From Geothrix sp. PMB-07 (GTDB lineage Bacteria > Acidobacteriota > Holophagae > Holophagales > Holophagaceae): a DNA stretch of 64,000 nt. Below are positions 1 through 9,075 of this stretch, piece by piece. The stretch lies in the NCBI RefSeq assembly GCF_030758935.1, contig NZ_CP132333.1, positions 3,224,992 through 3,288,991 of the forward strand. Reading direction: 5' to 3'. Under the pieces are notes generated by a model, which worked only from the letters and a program-made list of their open reading frames with translations, did not search any database and was not told the DNA's origin. Within the stretch, counting starts at the first letter, position 1. The number at the start of each line of letters is the position of its first letter. The position numbers and the translations under genes were made by a program.

Positions 1-266
1 GTGGCCCCGCCGTCCTTGGGCCGGGTCACGGGAATGGCCCGGAAGGCCGTCAGGAAGGGCCGGAGCAGAGCGATCTTCCAGAGCGTGGCCTTGGCCAGCC
101 AACCCGCCCGGCGATCCAGCAGGGCCGCCGCAGCCAGGGGATCCAGCAAACCGTTGAGATGGTTCAGAAGGATGAGGCAGGGCCCGCTGGGAAGATCCGG
201 TCCTTCCCTTTGCAGGCCCCGGAACCAGATCCGGGCCAGGAGCCGCGCGGTCCGGCTGGCGGCCAT
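1..266 (-). CDS. PlsC-like 1-acyl-glycerol-phosphate acyltransferase, 3' part beyond window edge
   Basis: Translating the minus strand from an ATG at 266 gives an open frame that runs off the window. About 88 residues are visible. They include NHLNGLLDPLA at about residues 35-45, which resembles the His...Asp catalytic block of PlsC-type acyltransferases (the NHPNxLLDP variant), and AIPVTRPKDGG near the edge, where the second acyltransferase motif is expected. Such enzymes transfer an acyl chain to lysophosphatidate or a related lipid at the inner membrane. The start codon overlaps the stop of the upstream transporter gene (TGATG), so translation is probably coupled. The C-terminal half is not visible, so the exact substrate class is inference. 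Confidence 0.65.
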   Translation of the reverse strand, partial: MAASRTARLLARIWFRGLQREGPDLPSGPCLILLNHLNGLLDPLAAAALLDRRAGWLAKATLWKIALLRPFLTAFRAIPVTRPKDGGA

Positions 267-1516
267 CAGGCCTGTCCCGGCTTGGCTTCGGCAGAGCGGC
301 GGTGTCGGGCCCACCACAGGGCCAAACCGCTGATCAGGATGGCGGGCAGCACCATGGCCATGGCTCGGCCCAGGGCCTCACCACCAGCCAGGCCAGACGC
401 ATGAAGCGCATCGGCACGGCGCCCCACCAATTCTGGGCTGATGGCGTCCCCCAACAAGTGGATGAGCAGCACATTCAAGCCCACGCCCGTGGCGCGCACG
501 CTGGCGGGCAGGCAGCTCACCGTCAGGGCATTCACCGGACTGGTGTTCACGAACAGGAGCAGCATGCCTGCGAAGAACAGGGCGTAGACGGCCCCCAGAC
601 TTCCAGCGCCCAACGCCAGGGCCACCATGGGTGTGGCGGCCAGGAGGGTGAGGCCTGAAATGCCCACGCCCGCATCAGGCCAGCGCTTCTGCCAGCGGTC
701 CGTGAGCCAGCCGCCCAGGAAGGTGCCCAGGATGCCGGTGATGACGGCCAGGGCCCCGAACACCAGCCCCGCCTTGGCGGTGCTCACCGCGAACCGGCGC
801 TGCAGCAGGGTGGGCCCCCACATGCTGAGCGCCCCCATGGCGAAGGTATAGGCCACATAGCTGGCGGTGCAGGCCAGCCAGATGCGGTTGAAGAACACGT
901 GGCGCAGCCGTTTGATGTAGGGCAGCGAAGCATCCGTATCCACATCAGCATCCATGCCCCCGCGAACCGGATCCAATTGGAAGGCCATCCATGCCGCGAA
1001 GGCCAACCCCGGCAGGCCTGCCACCAGGAATGAGGCCCGCCAGCCCCAGGCTCCTGCCACCAGGCCACCCAGGCCATACCCAAAAGCGCTGCCCACGGGA
1101 ATGGCCAGGTAGAACCACGTGAACTTCTTGGCCCGCTCGGCTTCGGGAAAACCATCGGCCATCATGGCCGGGCCCAACGTGGCGTAGGCAGCCTCGCCCA
1201 CGCCTACCAGGGAGCGCATGATCAGCAGCGCGGAGTAGCTGTGGATGAAGGCCGCGCCCACCGTGGCGAGACTCCACAGAGCGACGCCGCCCGCCACCAG
1301 ACGGGGACGGTGGAACCGGTCTGCCAGGTAGCCGAACAGCGGCGCCGAGCACATGTAGACCAGGATGAACACCAGGGTCAGGCGGCCCAGCTGGGCATCC
1401 GTGAGATGGAGTTCCTTCCCCAGCGGTTCGAGAACCGCCGCGACGACGTACCGATCCAGGTAGTTCACCAGGTTGATCCCGGTGAGCAGCAGGAGCAGCC
1501 GTCGCGCGGCGGTCAT
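266..1516 (-). CDS. MFS transporter, spinster-like
   Basis: A 416-residue polytopic membrane protein with about twelve hydrophobic segments. The NYLDRY motif near the end of the first helix and the GYLADRFHR loop between helices 2 and 3 are typical of major facilitator permeases; the NxxDR signature is common in the spinster-like branch. The open frame extends 35 codons upstream, but that part is arginine/proline-rich and would overlap the skp gene. I chose the ATG at 1516, which gives MTAARRLLLLLTGINL, 25 nt after the skp stop. The substrate cannot be read from sequence. It lies between an outer-membrane chaperone gene and an acyltransferase gene, so a lipid or lysolipid substrate is possible but is only inference. 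Confidence 0.8.
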   Translation of the reverse strand: MTAARRLLLLLTGINLVNYLDRYVVAAVLEPLGKELHLTDAQLGRLTLVFILVYMCSAPLFGYLADRFHRPRLVAGGVALWSLATVGAAFIHSYSALLIMRSLVGVGEAAYATLGPAMMADGFPEAERAKKFTWFYLAIPVGSAFGYGLGGLVAGAWGWRASFLVAGLPGLAFAAWMAFQLDPVRGGMDADVDTDASLPYIKRLRHVFFNRIWLACTASYVAYTFAMGALSMWGPTLLQRRFAVSTAKAGLVFGALAVITGILGTFLGGWLTDRWQKRWPDAGVGISGLTLLAATPMVALALGAGSLGAVYALFFAGMLLLFVNTSPVNALTVSCLPASVRATGVGLNVLLIHLLGDAISPELVGRRADALHASGLAGGEALGRAMAMVLPAILISGLALWWARHRRSAEAKPGQA

Positions 1517-1541
1517 CGTCGCGGTCGTCTGGGTGGCTGGA

Positions 1542-2132
1542 CTACTTCTTGGGAGCCGCAGACTTCGGCGCAGCGGGCTTCGGCGTGGCGGCAGGGGCCG
1601 CCGGGGCGGCCTCGCTGGCATCCAGGCGCTTGGCCACTTCCGTGGTGAAGGCCTTCATCCAGTCCTGGTCAGCCCAGGATAGGATCTGCACGGCCTGATC
1701 CGAAAGCACCAGCTGGAGCTTCTGTTCCTTGGCCAGACCTTCAACGATGGGAGCAGCCAGCTTGGTGATGGCATCGCCCACCTTCTTCTCCACGCGCTGG
1801 TATTCCTGCTGGCTGTCCTCCTGCATCTTCTTGGCCTCAAATTCCGCATCCCGGAATTTCTTGGCCAGCGCATCCTTCTTTTCAGGATCCAGGCTGGGGG
1901 AATTCAGCTGCTGCTGCATGGTCTGAAGCTCCTGGCCCTTGGCGGCCAGCTTCTCCTGCAGGTTCTTGCCGGTGATCTCCAGTTCCGAGAAGATGGCTCC
2001 CGCCTTCTTCGAGGTGCGCACGAGCTGGTTGATGCTGAAGAAGGCGAAGCGGGGCGTCTCCTGCGCGGCGACGGGCACGGCGAGGGCCGCGGACAGGCAG
2101 AGGGCAGCCAGGGAAGGGGCGAAGAGGCGCAT
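1542..2132 (-). CDS. skp: OmpH/Skp-family periplasmic chaperone
   Basis: This 196-residue protein begins with a signal peptide (hydrophobic stretch to about residue 23, ending VAAQE). A charged Lys/Glu/Gln-rich helical region with coiled-coil character follows at about 45-120, as in the OmpH/Skp tentacle chaperones that hold unfolded outer-membrane proteins in the periplasm. The body ends near residue 172. The C-terminus is a low-complexity Ala/Pro/Lys tail, which is extra relative to E. coli Skp. The gene follows bamA by 38 bp on the same strand, the classic bamA-skp arrangement, which supports the call. Confidence 0.88.
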   Translation of the reverse strand: MRLFAPSLAALCLSAALAVPVAAQETPRFAFFSINQLVRTSKKAGAIFSELEITGKNLQEKLAAKGQELQTMQQQLNSPSLDPEKKDALAKKFRDAEFEAKKMQEDSQQEYQRVEKKVGDAITKLAAPIVEGLAKEQKLQLVLSDQAVQILSWADQDWMKAFTTEVAKRLDASEAAPAAPAATPKPAAPKSAAPKK

Positions 2133-2170
2133 GAACAGCTCCAGGGGGTATCGGCTATTGTAGCCAGGAA

Positions 2171-4750
2171 TTAGAAAGTGGTTCCGATGGAGAATTGGAA
2201 GTCCGTCTTGCCTTCCGTATCGAAGGGGTAGGGATTCAGCTTCCGCGCCCAGATCAGGCGCAGCGGCGCCGGACTGATGGGCAGGAAGAAGCGGAATTCC
2301 ACGCCCGTGGACCGGATCAGGGTTGGGTTTCGGAAGGTGTATTCATTATTGTTGTTGTCTTTGTACGTCACGCTGTCGTGACTGAAGACTTTGGTGCCAG
2401 CACCCCAGGCATTTCCCGCGTCGTAGAAGAAGACCAGGCGGAACTGGTCGGCGATCTTGAATTGGTACTCGGCGTTGGCCACGAACTGTTTGTTGCCGCC
2501 CACGACCACCGCGCGCTGGTTGTTGTCGAGGAGGACCGAACCCACCTGGCCATACCGGTACCCGCGGATGCTGTTCTCGCCGCCGGGTCGATAGAGATCG
2601 TAAAGGGGCAGGTCTTCCTTGCCCAGGTTCTGCAGGTAGCCATAGCTCGCGTTGAAGGCGAAGATGTGGCGGTCCGCCACGTTCGTGAACTTGGCGAATT
2701 CCCAGGTGGCCCGCAGGAATGGCCGGTCCCCGCCGAACTGCCAACCACCATACTCCAGGCCGAAGGACACGCGCGTGCCGTTGGTCGGCTTGAACTGGTG
2801 GTTCACGGTGCTGTAGGCCAGGCTCTGGCTGAAGGTGGACGTGAGTTGGTTCGGGGTGTCCCGGAAATAGAAATTCTGGCCACCCTCGATGCGGATCAAG
2901 CGGAAGCTGTAGCCCGTGGAGTAGGTGGTAAAGAAGGCCCAGGGCTCATTGGGCAACCAGTTGCTGAGGCGCGCGCCCACAGAAGCACCGAAGCTGCGGG
3001 TGAACTGCTTGTAGGCATTCGCAATGCCCACGCGGGAGGCATCGTAATCGGCGGATCCGTTGGAGACCGAGGTCGAGAAGGAATAGGGCAGGTCGAAGAC
3101 GAAGGGCTCGGTGAAACCCAGCGAAATGTTCTTCGAGAACTTACCCCCGTTGTAGCTGAGCGAAAGCGTTTCGCCGCCGCCGCCCAGGTTCCGGGTGGAG
3201 AAGCTCACACCTAGGGAGAATCCAAACAGGGATCCGTAGCCACCCTGGAAGAGCACCTCGTTGACACCGGCCTCTTCACCCTTGATCGTGACATCCACCT
3301 GGGGCTTGTCGGCCACCAGATCCACCTTGGGATCGCTGCCCTTCACATCGAAGAAGCTGAGCTGGCTGATGCTGAGGATGGAATCCTTGAAGCGGTCGGT
3401 CTGGAAGGGATCGCCTTCGCGCATGAGCATGCTGCGCCGCAGAACCTTGTCCTTGGTGGTGAGGTTGCCCTCGAACTCGATGCGCCGCACCGTGTAGGGC
3501 TCGCCCTCATCGAGTTTCAGAGTGGTGTCCACCTTCTTGACGCCGTCCTCTTCCCGCACGTCATATTTCCGCTCGGTGCGGAACATGATGTAGGCCTGAT
3601 TGGAGTAGGCCTCCTTCAGCTTGTCCACCGTCTGGTTCACGGCATCCAGATCGAAGGGCACGGGTTTGGTACCGGGCTTCGGGGCCTCCAGGCTTGGCTT
3701 GATGTTGAAGAATTTCCGCAGGAAGGACTGATTGTCCCGCTTCACTTCCGCGTACTTCTCCTTGTAGAAAGTCTCGCGGAAGAGCTTGCCACCCTCGGCC
3801 TTGAACGTGCCCTCGTAGAACTGCTCACCTTCCAGGATCGGGATGGTGAGCGTAGCCCGCAGATCGTACTTGGGGGACTTGGCCTCCGCGATGCGCTTCT
3901 CATTCTTCTTCTTCTGTTTGGGCGTGGTGCGATCCTCGACCTCGATGATCGGCTTGCCCACGAAGACATCCTTGTAGCCGCGCCTCCAGTAGGCCTTTTT
4001 CAGGTTTTCGAGATCCTCGTCCAGGTTCTTGTCCACCAGCAGGTCGTGGGTGGTGAGCCAGCTGAACATCCAATGCTGGCGGGTCTTCTTCATGGCCGAC
4101 CGCAATTCCGAACTGCTGAACACCTTGTTGCCGCGGAAGGCCACTTTGTAGATGCGGGCCTTGCCGCCCTCCTTGATGTCGAAGACCAGGCGCGCCACGC
4201 CGCCCGCCATGGGCTCCAGCGTGATGTCCACCACGGGATTGCGGAACCCCTTCTCGCCGGCCTGGTCGACGATCATGTCCTTGACCTTGCGGGCCGTCTC
4301 CGGGTCGTAGACCGTGTCCGGGTTGATGGTGAGCTTCTTCTCCTTCACCTTGTCCTTGATGTTGGTGAGGCCCACCTCGGTGCCGCCGCGGAAATCCACT
4401 TCCTTGATGAGCGGCCTTTCCTTGATGCGGATGATCAGCTTCTTGCCGCCAGGGGCCTCCGCCAATTCGAGCTTGATGTCATCGAAGGAGCCGCTGGCCC
4501 AGAGCTTCTCCAGAACGGCAGTGAAATCCAGGCTGCGCAGGTCGTCGCCCACCTTCACGCCCGACTTGAAGATCACGGTCTCCGAAGTCTGTTTCTGGGC
4601 GCCGATCACCTCGATGCTGACGAGGGGCTCGAGATCCTGCGCGGCCAGAGGAAGCGCCGTGCCCGCCACAAGAGCGACGAAGGTCAAAGGCAGCATGCCC
4701 TTCCACCACCGGGGAGAGACCCGGTTCCAAACCATGTTTCGCTGCGTCAT
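2171..4750 (-). CDS. bamA: Outer membrane protein assembly factor BamA
   Basis: An 859-residue Omp85 protein. A hydrophobic segment ending LPLAAQ at about residues 22-38 is the signal peptide. The N-terminal half holds serial POTRA-type repeats, for example VDFRGGTEVG, VAFRGNKVFSS and IEFEGNLTTKDKVLRR, and the C-terminal half is a beta-barrel ending in phenylalanine. The barrel contains RPGGENSIRGYRYG, matching the conserved RGY motif of the loop that enters the barrel lumen. BamA inserts beta-barrel proteins into the outer membrane. Its start ATG overlaps the clpC stop by 4 nt (ATGA), which points to translational coupling with clpC. An alternative start six codons in (MVWNRV) is possible. 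Confidence 0.95.
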   Translation of the reverse strand: MTQRNMVWNRVSPRWWKGMLPLTFVALVAGTALPLAAQDLEPLVSIEVIGAQKQTSETVIFKSGVKVGDDLRSLDFTAVLEKLWASGSFDDIKLELAEAPGGKKLIIRIKERPLIKEVDFRGGTEVGLTNIKDKVKEKKLTINPDTVYDPETARKVKDMIVDQAGEKGFRNPVVDITLEPMAGGVARLVFDIKEGGKARIYKVAFRGNKVFSSSELRSAMKKTRQHWMFSWLTTHDLLVDKNLDEDLENLKKAYWRRGYKDVFVGKPIIEVEDRTTPKQKKKNEKRIAEAKSPKYDLRATLTIPILEGEQFYEGTFKAEGGKLFRETFYKEKYAEVKRDNQSFLRKFFNIKPSLEAPKPGTKPVPFDLDAVNQTVDKLKEAYSNQAYIMFRTERKYDVREEDGVKKVDTTLKLDEGEPYTVRRIEFEGNLTTKDKVLRRSMLMREGDPFQTDRFKDSILSISQLSFFDVKGSDPKVDLVADKPQVDVTIKGEEAGVNEVLFQGGYGSLFGFSLGVSFSTRNLGGGGETLSLSYNGGKFSKNISLGFTEPFVFDLPYSFSTSVSNGSADYDASRVGIANAYKQFTRSFGASVGARLSNWLPNEPWAFFTTYSTGYSFRLIRIEGGQNFYFRDTPNQLTSTFSQSLAYSTVNHQFKPTNGTRVSFGLEYGGWQFGGDRPFLRATWEFAKFTNVADRHIFAFNASYGYLQNLGKEDLPLYDLYRPGGENSIRGYRYGQVGSVLLDNNQRAVVVGGNKQFVANAEYQFKIADQFRLVFFYDAGNAWGAGTKVFSHDSVTYKDNNNNEYTFRNPTLIRSTGVEFRFFLPISPAPLRLIWARKLNPYPFDTEGKTDFQFSIGTTF

Positions 4751-7221
4751 TCAGGCGCTCCGACCAGATGGGTTTCCTGGCCAGCGGCCACGTCTCCAGT
4801 ATCAGACAGGGTGGGGACGAGTTTCTCGTCCACCAGATCGAAGTCCACCAGGCCCGAGGGCACCGTGTCCTGGCCCACCATGAGCTCGGCGAGGGGATCC
4901 TCCACCTGCTTCTGGATGGCCCGGCGCAGCGGGCGGGCGCCATAGGCCCGATCCCTCAGGGTGGTCTTCACCAGCCAGTCGCAGGCCGCGTCCGTCAGGG
5001 TGACGGTGAGCTTGTGCTTCTGCAGGGTGACGTTGAGATCCTCCACCAGCAGACGGACGATCTTGCGCAGCTCGTCATCGCCCAGGCGGTTGAACACCAC
5101 GATCTCATCGATGCGGTTGAGGAACTCGGGCGGGAACGTGCGCTTGAGCACCTTCATCGCATCGCCGCTCTTGGCATCGGGACGGCCATCCTGCTCGACG
5201 AAGCCGAGGTTCTTCTCCGCCAGCAGCTCCCGGCTGCCCACATTGGACGTCATGATGATGATGGTGTTCTTGAAGTCCACCAGGTTCCCGAAGGCATCCG
5301 AAGCCTGCCCATCGTCGAAGATGGAGAGCAGGATGTTGATCAAGTCGGGGTGGGCCTTTTCGATCTCGTCGAAGAGGAGCACGCAGTAGGGGTTTCGCCG
5401 GATACGATCCGTGAGCATGCCCCCTTCCTCGTAGCCCACGTACCCCGGAGGGGCGCCGAGCAGCTTGGAGACCTCGTGCTTTTCCATGTACTCGGACATG
5501 TCGAAGCGGATCATCTTCTTGGAATCGCCAAAGAGGAAGGCGGCGAGGGTCTTGGCCAGCTCCGTCTTGCCCACACCCGTGGGGCCAAGGAAGAGGAAGG
5601 AGCCCATGGGGCGATTGGGGTTCTTGAGGCCCGTGCGGGCCCGGCGCACGGCCCGCACCACGGCGCTTACGGCCTCGGGCTGCCCGATGACGCGCTCGTT
5701 GAGTTTGGGTTCCATGTTCACCAGGTTGGTCTTCTCGTCGCCCTTGAGGGCCTTCACGGGAATGCCGGTCCAGCTGGCCACCACATCCTCGATGTCCTGC
5801 TCCGTGACCTCGGGGAACCGGGCGTAGTCCTCGTCCGTCAGCTCCGAGCGGTTCTTCTGGATTTCGTCGCGCAGCTGCAGCTCCTTCTGCCGAAGCAGCA
5901 CGGCCTTTTCGAAATCCCGGCTGAGCACGGCCTCGTTCATCTCGTTGATGACGCGGTGCAGCTCTTCCTCGTGGGTCTGACCTTCCGGGGTCGCGCCGCC
6001 GGGCCCCACGCGCAGCTTCACCCGGGCACCAGCCTCGTCCAGCAGATCGATGGCCTTGTCGGGAAGGAAGCGGTCTGTGATGTAGCGGTTCGACAGGTAG
6101 ACCGAGGCCTCCATGGTCTTCGGGGTGTAGCGCACCCGGTGGAACAGCTCGTACCGGCTGCGGATGCCTTCGATGATGCGCAGGCTTTCGGCCTCATCCG
6201 GGGGATTCACCGTGACGGGTTGGAAGCGGCGCACCAGGCTGCGGTCCTTGTCGATGTACTTGGCGTATTCCTTGTGCGTGGTGGCGCCGATGCACTGGAT
6301 CTCGCCGCGGCTCAGGGCCGGCTTCAGGATGTTGGCCGCGTCCAGGCTGCCCTCGGCGGCGCCGGTGCCGATGAGGCTGTGGATCTCATCGATGAACAGC
6401 ACCACACTGGGATCCTTGCTGGCTTCCGCGATGATGGATTTGAGGCGCTCCTCGAACTGGCCGCGGTACTTGGTGCCCGCCACCACCAGGCTGAGATCCA
6501 GCGCGTAGATGCGCTTGTCGGCCAGGCTCGGGGGCACCAGACCCTCGTGGATCTTCTGGGCCAAGCCCTCCACGATGGCGGTTTTGCCCACACCGGCTTC
6601 ACCCAGAAGGATGGGATTGTTCTTCCGGCGGCGGCTGAGGATCTGAATGATGCGTTCGACTTCGGCATCGCGACCGATGAGGTTGTCGAAGATGCCGCGC
6701 TCCGCCATCTCGGAGAGGTTGCGGGCAAATTCCGAGAGGAGCGGATGCTCCTTCTTCTTCTTGGCGATTTTTTCTTCCTTGCTGCTCTCCAGCAGGATCT
6801 CCTTGGCGGCAATGAGGTCGGCGCCGGCTTCCTTGAGCAATCGGCCCGCCAGGCAGCCCTCCTCGCGCAGCATGCCCAGCAGCAGGTGCTCGGCGCCCAC
6901 GTGCTTGTGGTTCAGCTTGGTGCTTTCGGCGGTGGCGTGCTGGAGGATGCGCTTGACCTCCTCCTCCATGGGGATGTCGATGCTGGTGCTGCTGGGGGTG
7001 ATCTTCCGGTCCTTGGGGGTCAGGGAGGCCACCAGGCGCTCCCGCAGGCTGCTCGCCTGCACGCCCATGCGTTCCAGCAGCTGGGTGCTGGTTTTCTCCG
7101 ACTCCCGGAGAAGCCCCAGAAGCAGATGGCCGCTCTGGATGCTTTCCGCACCAAACTGGCTCGCCTCATAGCGGGCGAAGAACATCACACGTCGGGCTTT
7201 TTCAGTGAATTTTTCGAACAC
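4747..7221 (-). CDS. clpC: ATP-dependent Clp protease ATP-binding subunit ClpC
   Basis: An 824-residue class I Clp ATPase. Two Clp-N repeats lie at about 1-145. The first AAA+ module has Walker A GEAGVGKT (207-214) and Walker [14 protein letters not shown]-like middle region (about 418-453) typical of ClpC follows. The second module has Walker A GPTGVGKT (545-552) and Walker [14 protein letters not shown]. An LGF tripeptide after the second module matches the ClpP-binding loop. ClpC unfolds proteins for ClpP. I chose a GTG start at 7221 because a GGAAGGG ribosome site sits just upstream and the protein then begins [10 protein letters not shown], the normal ClpC N-terminus. The open frame continues far upstream across purA, but that part is antisense noise. 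Confidence 0.95.
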   Translation of the reverse strand: MFEKFTEKARRVMFFARYEASQFGAESIQSGHLLLGLLRESEKTSTQLLERMGVQASSLRERLVASLTPKDRKITPSSTSIDIPMEEEVKRILQHATAESTKLNHKHVGAEHLLLGMLREEGCLAGRLLKEAGADLIAAKEILLESSKEEKIAKKKKEHPLLSEFARNLSEMAERGIFDNLIGRDAEVERIIQILSRRRKNNPILLGEAGVGKTAIVEGLAQKIHEGLVPPSLADKRIYALDLSLVVAGTKYRGQFEERLKSIIAEASKDPSVVLFIDEIHSLIGTGAAEGSLDAANILKPALSRGEIQCIGATTHKEYAKYIDKDRSLVRRFQPVTVNPPDEAESLRIIEGIRSRYELFHRVRYTPKTMEASVYLSNRYITDRFLPDKAIDLLDEAGARVKLRVGPGGATPEGQTHEEELHRVINEMNEAVLSRDFEKAVLLRQKELQLRDEIQKNRSELTDEDYARFPEVTEQDIEDVVASWTGIPVKALKGDEKTNLVNMEPKLNERVIGQPEAVSAVVRAVRRARTGLKNPNRPMGSFLFLGPTGVGKTELAKTLAAFLFGDSKKMIRFDMSEYMEKHEVSKLLGAPPGYVGYEEGGMLTDRIRRNPYCVLLFDEIEKAHPDLINILLSIFDDGQASDAFGNLVDFKNTIIIMTSNVGSRELLAEKNLGFVEQDGRPDAKSGDAMKVLKRTFPPEFLNRIDEIVVFNRLGDDELRKIVRLLVEDLNVTLQKHKLTVTLTDAACDWLVKTTLRDRAYGARPLRRAIQKQVEDPLAELMVGQDTVPSGLVDFDLVDEKLVPTLSDTGDVAAGQETHLVGAPE

Positions 7222-7365
7222 GGGACACCCTTCCGGGTTAAGGATGGCGCCGGGGCCGGGATGGTTCCGGAGCGGTCTAACAGGGTAGCGCCTTCTGCCA
7301 CCCCTGTCCCCTTTCGACTGGGAAGGAAGAGCTTGCGGCGGTATCCTGGAAGGCTGGGAGGGCAC
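7222..7365. promoter_or_regulatory. Divergent clpC / purA promoter region
   Basis: The 144 bp between the GTG of clpC and the ATG of purA must hold both promoters, since the genes point away from each other. The visible elements are the two ribosome sites: GGAAGGG ahead of clpC and CTGGGAGGG ahead of purA. I could not assign -35/-10 boxes with confidence, and I see no clear CtsR-type heptad repeat. Confidence 0.5.
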
Positions 7366-8682
7366 ATGAGCCTGGCTAGGACCAATCTGGCGATCCTTGG
7401 CCTGCAGTGGGGCGATGAGGGCAAGGGCAAGGTCGTTGACCTGCTCAGCCCCAAATTCCGCCAAGTGGTCCGCTTTCAGGGCGGCAACAATGCCGGCCAT
7501 ACCGTGGTGGTGGATGGCGTCAGCATCGCCCTGCACCAGGTCCCCAGTGGCGCCCTGCACCCGGGCTGCTTCCTGGTGGTGGGCAACGGCGTGGTGCTGA
7601 ACCTCGAAGTCTTCCAGCAGGAGTTGGACCGGCTCAAGGCCCGCGGCTTTGATCTCACCGGCCGCCTCATGCTTTCCGAGAAGGCCCACATCATCCTGCC
7701 CCACCACATCGCCCTCGATCAGTGGCGTGAGATCCGCGCCGACAAGGTGGGCGCCAAGATCGGCACCACCGGCCGCGGCATCGGCCCCGCCTACGAGATG
7801 AAGGCCGCCCGCATGGGCATCCGCCTGGGTGACCTGCGCCACCCCGAAGCCCTGGCGGCGCGCATCGCCCCCGGTTATGAGGAGGTGCAGATCCGCCTGG
7901 GCCAGGACAGCCCCCTGCCCTCCCTCCAGGCCATCGTCGACGGCCTGCTGAAGACCGCCGAGCCGTTCCTCCAGTTCATTGGCGACACCCAAAGTCACCT
8001 GATCGAAGCCTGGGGACGGGGCGACAGCATTCTCTTCGAAGGTGCTCAGGCCACCCTGCTCGACATCGATCACGGTACCTACCCCTTCGTCACCTCCAGC
8101 AACTGCAGCCTGGGCGGCCTCTTCACAGGCACGGGCCTGCCGCCCAAGGCCGTGGGCCAGATCCTGGGCATCGCCAAGGCCTACACCACTCGAGTGGGGG
8201 CAGGCCCCTTCCCTGCTGAGCTGCTGGATGCCACCGGCGATCGCATTCGCGAAGTGGGCCGAGAGTTCGGCACCACCACAGGACGGCCGCGCCGCTGCGG
8301 CTGGTTTGACGCCCCCATCACCGCCCATGCCTGCCGCACCAACGGCGTGGACGGCCTCGCCATCATGAAGCTCGATGTGCTGGACGGCATGGAGGACGTG
8401 GGCCTCATCGTGGGCTACCGCACCGGCGAAGGCACCGTGACCACCAAGCTGCCCAGCTGCGCCTCCGAGTGGCGCGACATCCAGCCCGTGGTGAAGACAT
8501 TCAAGGGCTGGGACAGCACCCGCGGCATCACCGACCACCGGAATCTGCCATCGCAGGCCCAGGCCTACCTTGAATCTCTGGCGGAATCCGTGGAAGTGCC
8601 CATCACCTACCTCAGCACCGGGCCGGATCGCGCCGAGGGCTGCATCTACCCCGGGACCTTCCTCGAACCGCTGCTGGGTTGA
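7366..8682 (+). CDS. purA: Adenylosuccinate synthetase
   Basis: A 438-residue enzyme that joins IMP and aspartate using GTP, the first committed step to AMP. The family signature GLQWGDEGKGKVVDLL is at about residues 11-26 with the catalytic Asp. GGNNAGHTVV carries the catalytic His, FEGAQATLLDIDHGTYPFVT is the switch region, and TTTGRPRRCGW is near 300. Length matches bacterial PurA (about 430). The ATG at 7366 has GGGAGGG 4-5 nt upstream and begins close to the conserved N-terminus; the open frame further upstream is antisense to clpC and was discarded. Confidence 0.97.
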   Translation: MSLARTNLAILGLQWGDEGKGKVVDLLSPKFRQVVRFQGGNNAGHTVVVDGVSIALHQVPSGALHPGCFLVVGNGVVLNLEVFQQELDRLKARGFDLTGRLMLSEKAHIILPHHIALDQWREIRADKVGAKIGTTGRGIGPAYEMKAARMGIRLGDLRHPEALAARIAPGYEEVQIRLGQDSPLPSLQAIVDGLLKTAEPFLQFIGDTQSHLIEAWGRGDSILFEGAQATLLDIDHGTYPFVTSSNCSLGGLFTGTGLPPKAVGQILGIAKAYTTRVGAGPFPAELLDATGDRIREVGREFGTTTGRPRRCGWFDAPITAHACRTNGVDGLAIMKLDVLDGMEDVGLIVGYRTGEGTVTTKLPSCASEWRDIQPVVKTFKGWDSTRGITDHRNLPSQAQAYLESLAESVEVPITYLSTGPDRAEGCIYPGTFLEPLLG

Positions 8683-8786
8683 CGTTCCGCCCCTTCGCTG
8701 GCACACTGATCCTCCTGCCCAACCAGGCACCGCACGCTCGCGTGCACCGCGCGCTCGAGGGTTCGCGGGTCTGGCACCACCGGCAA

Positions 8787-8861
8787 GGGCCCTTAGCTCA
8801 GCGGTAGAGCAGCGGCCTTTTAAGCCGTTGGCCGCGGGTTCAAATCCCGCAGGGCCCACCA
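8787..8861 (+). tRNA. tRNA-Lys (anticodon TTT)
   Basis: A 75-nt cloverleaf folds by eye. The acceptor stem GGGCCCT pairs with AGGGCCC, the D-stem is GCTC/GAGC, the anticodon stem GCGGC/GCCGT carries loop CTTTTAA (anticodon TTT), and the T-arm is GCGGG TTCAAAT CCCGC. The discriminator A is followed by an encoded CCA. It lies 13 bp upstream of tRNA-Glu and is probably co-transcribed with it. Confidence 0.96.
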
Positions 8862-8874
8862 AGTTCCACCCCAT

Positions 8875-8949
8875 GGGGCTATCGTCTAGGGGTCAGGACA
8901 CCGCCCTTTCACGGCGGTAACACGGGTTCAAATCCCGTTAGCCCTACCA
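8875..8949 (+). tRNA. tRNA-Glu (anticodon TTC), integration site of a mobile element
   Basis: A 75-nt cloverleaf with acceptor GGGGCTA/TAGCCCT, anticodon stem CCGCC/GGCGG around loop CTTTCAC (anticodon TTC), T-arm ACGGG TTCAAAT CCCGT, discriminator A and an encoded CCA. The last 52 nt (8898-8949) recur exactly at 36462-36513, so this gene is the attachment site of the 27.6-kb element that follows. The tRNA stays intact because the element carries a copy of the 3' part. Confidence 0.96.
8898..8949 (+). repeat. Left attachment repeat (attL), 52 nt
   Basis: This stretch runs from the anticodon stem to the CCA of tRNA-Glu and is identical to 36462-36513. The preceding base differs (G here, T at the right copy), and the bases after CCA differ as well, which fixes the repeat limits. 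The crossover point lies somewhere inside. Confidence 0.93.
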
Positions 8950-8951
8950 GC

Positions 8952-8982
8952 AAAAAGCGCCTGAAAAATCAGGCGCTTTTTT
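8952..8982. terminator. Rho-independent terminator directly after tRNA-Glu
   Basis: A stem AGCGCCTGA/TCAGGCGCT with an AAAA loop is flanked by an A-run before and a T-run after, so it could stop transcription in both directions. It lies on the element side of the attachment repeat. A hairpin with the same core GCGCCTGA/TCAGGCGC stands at the equivalent place after the right repeat. Confidence 0.85.
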
Positions 8983-9019
8983 GTATCTAATCGGCAGACC
9001 CGATCAATCAATTCCAAAC

Positions 9020-9040
9020 TTACTGCAAGATTTACTGCAA
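9020..9040 (+). repeat. Left pair of TTACTGCAA repeats, candidate integrase arm sites
   Basis: TTACTGCAA occurs at 9020-9028 and 9032-9040, starting 12 nt apart. The same 9-mer occurs twice at the other end of the element (36331 and 36342), again in the plus orientation. Paired short repeats near both att sites are what tyrosine integrases of the lambda type bind with their N-terminal domain. The function is inference; the repeats are seen directly. Confidence 0.65.
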
Positions 9041-9075
9041 AGCACCTCAGGAACCTTCCAGAACCTTCGGGGCCA

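Noticed and set aside
2195-3214. 339-codon plus-strand frame
   Set aside because: Mirror of bamA codons; no ribosome site, no recognisable domain.
4768-7365. Very long plus-strand open frame running into purA, antisense to clpC
   Set aside because: It is the antisense of a high-GC coding sequence; purA has its own ribosome site and conserved N-terminus at 7366.
7222-8874. Long upstream extension of the clpC frame on the minus strand
   Set aside because: It is antisense to purA and has histidine/glycine-rich noise; the conserved ClpC N-terminus begins at 7221.
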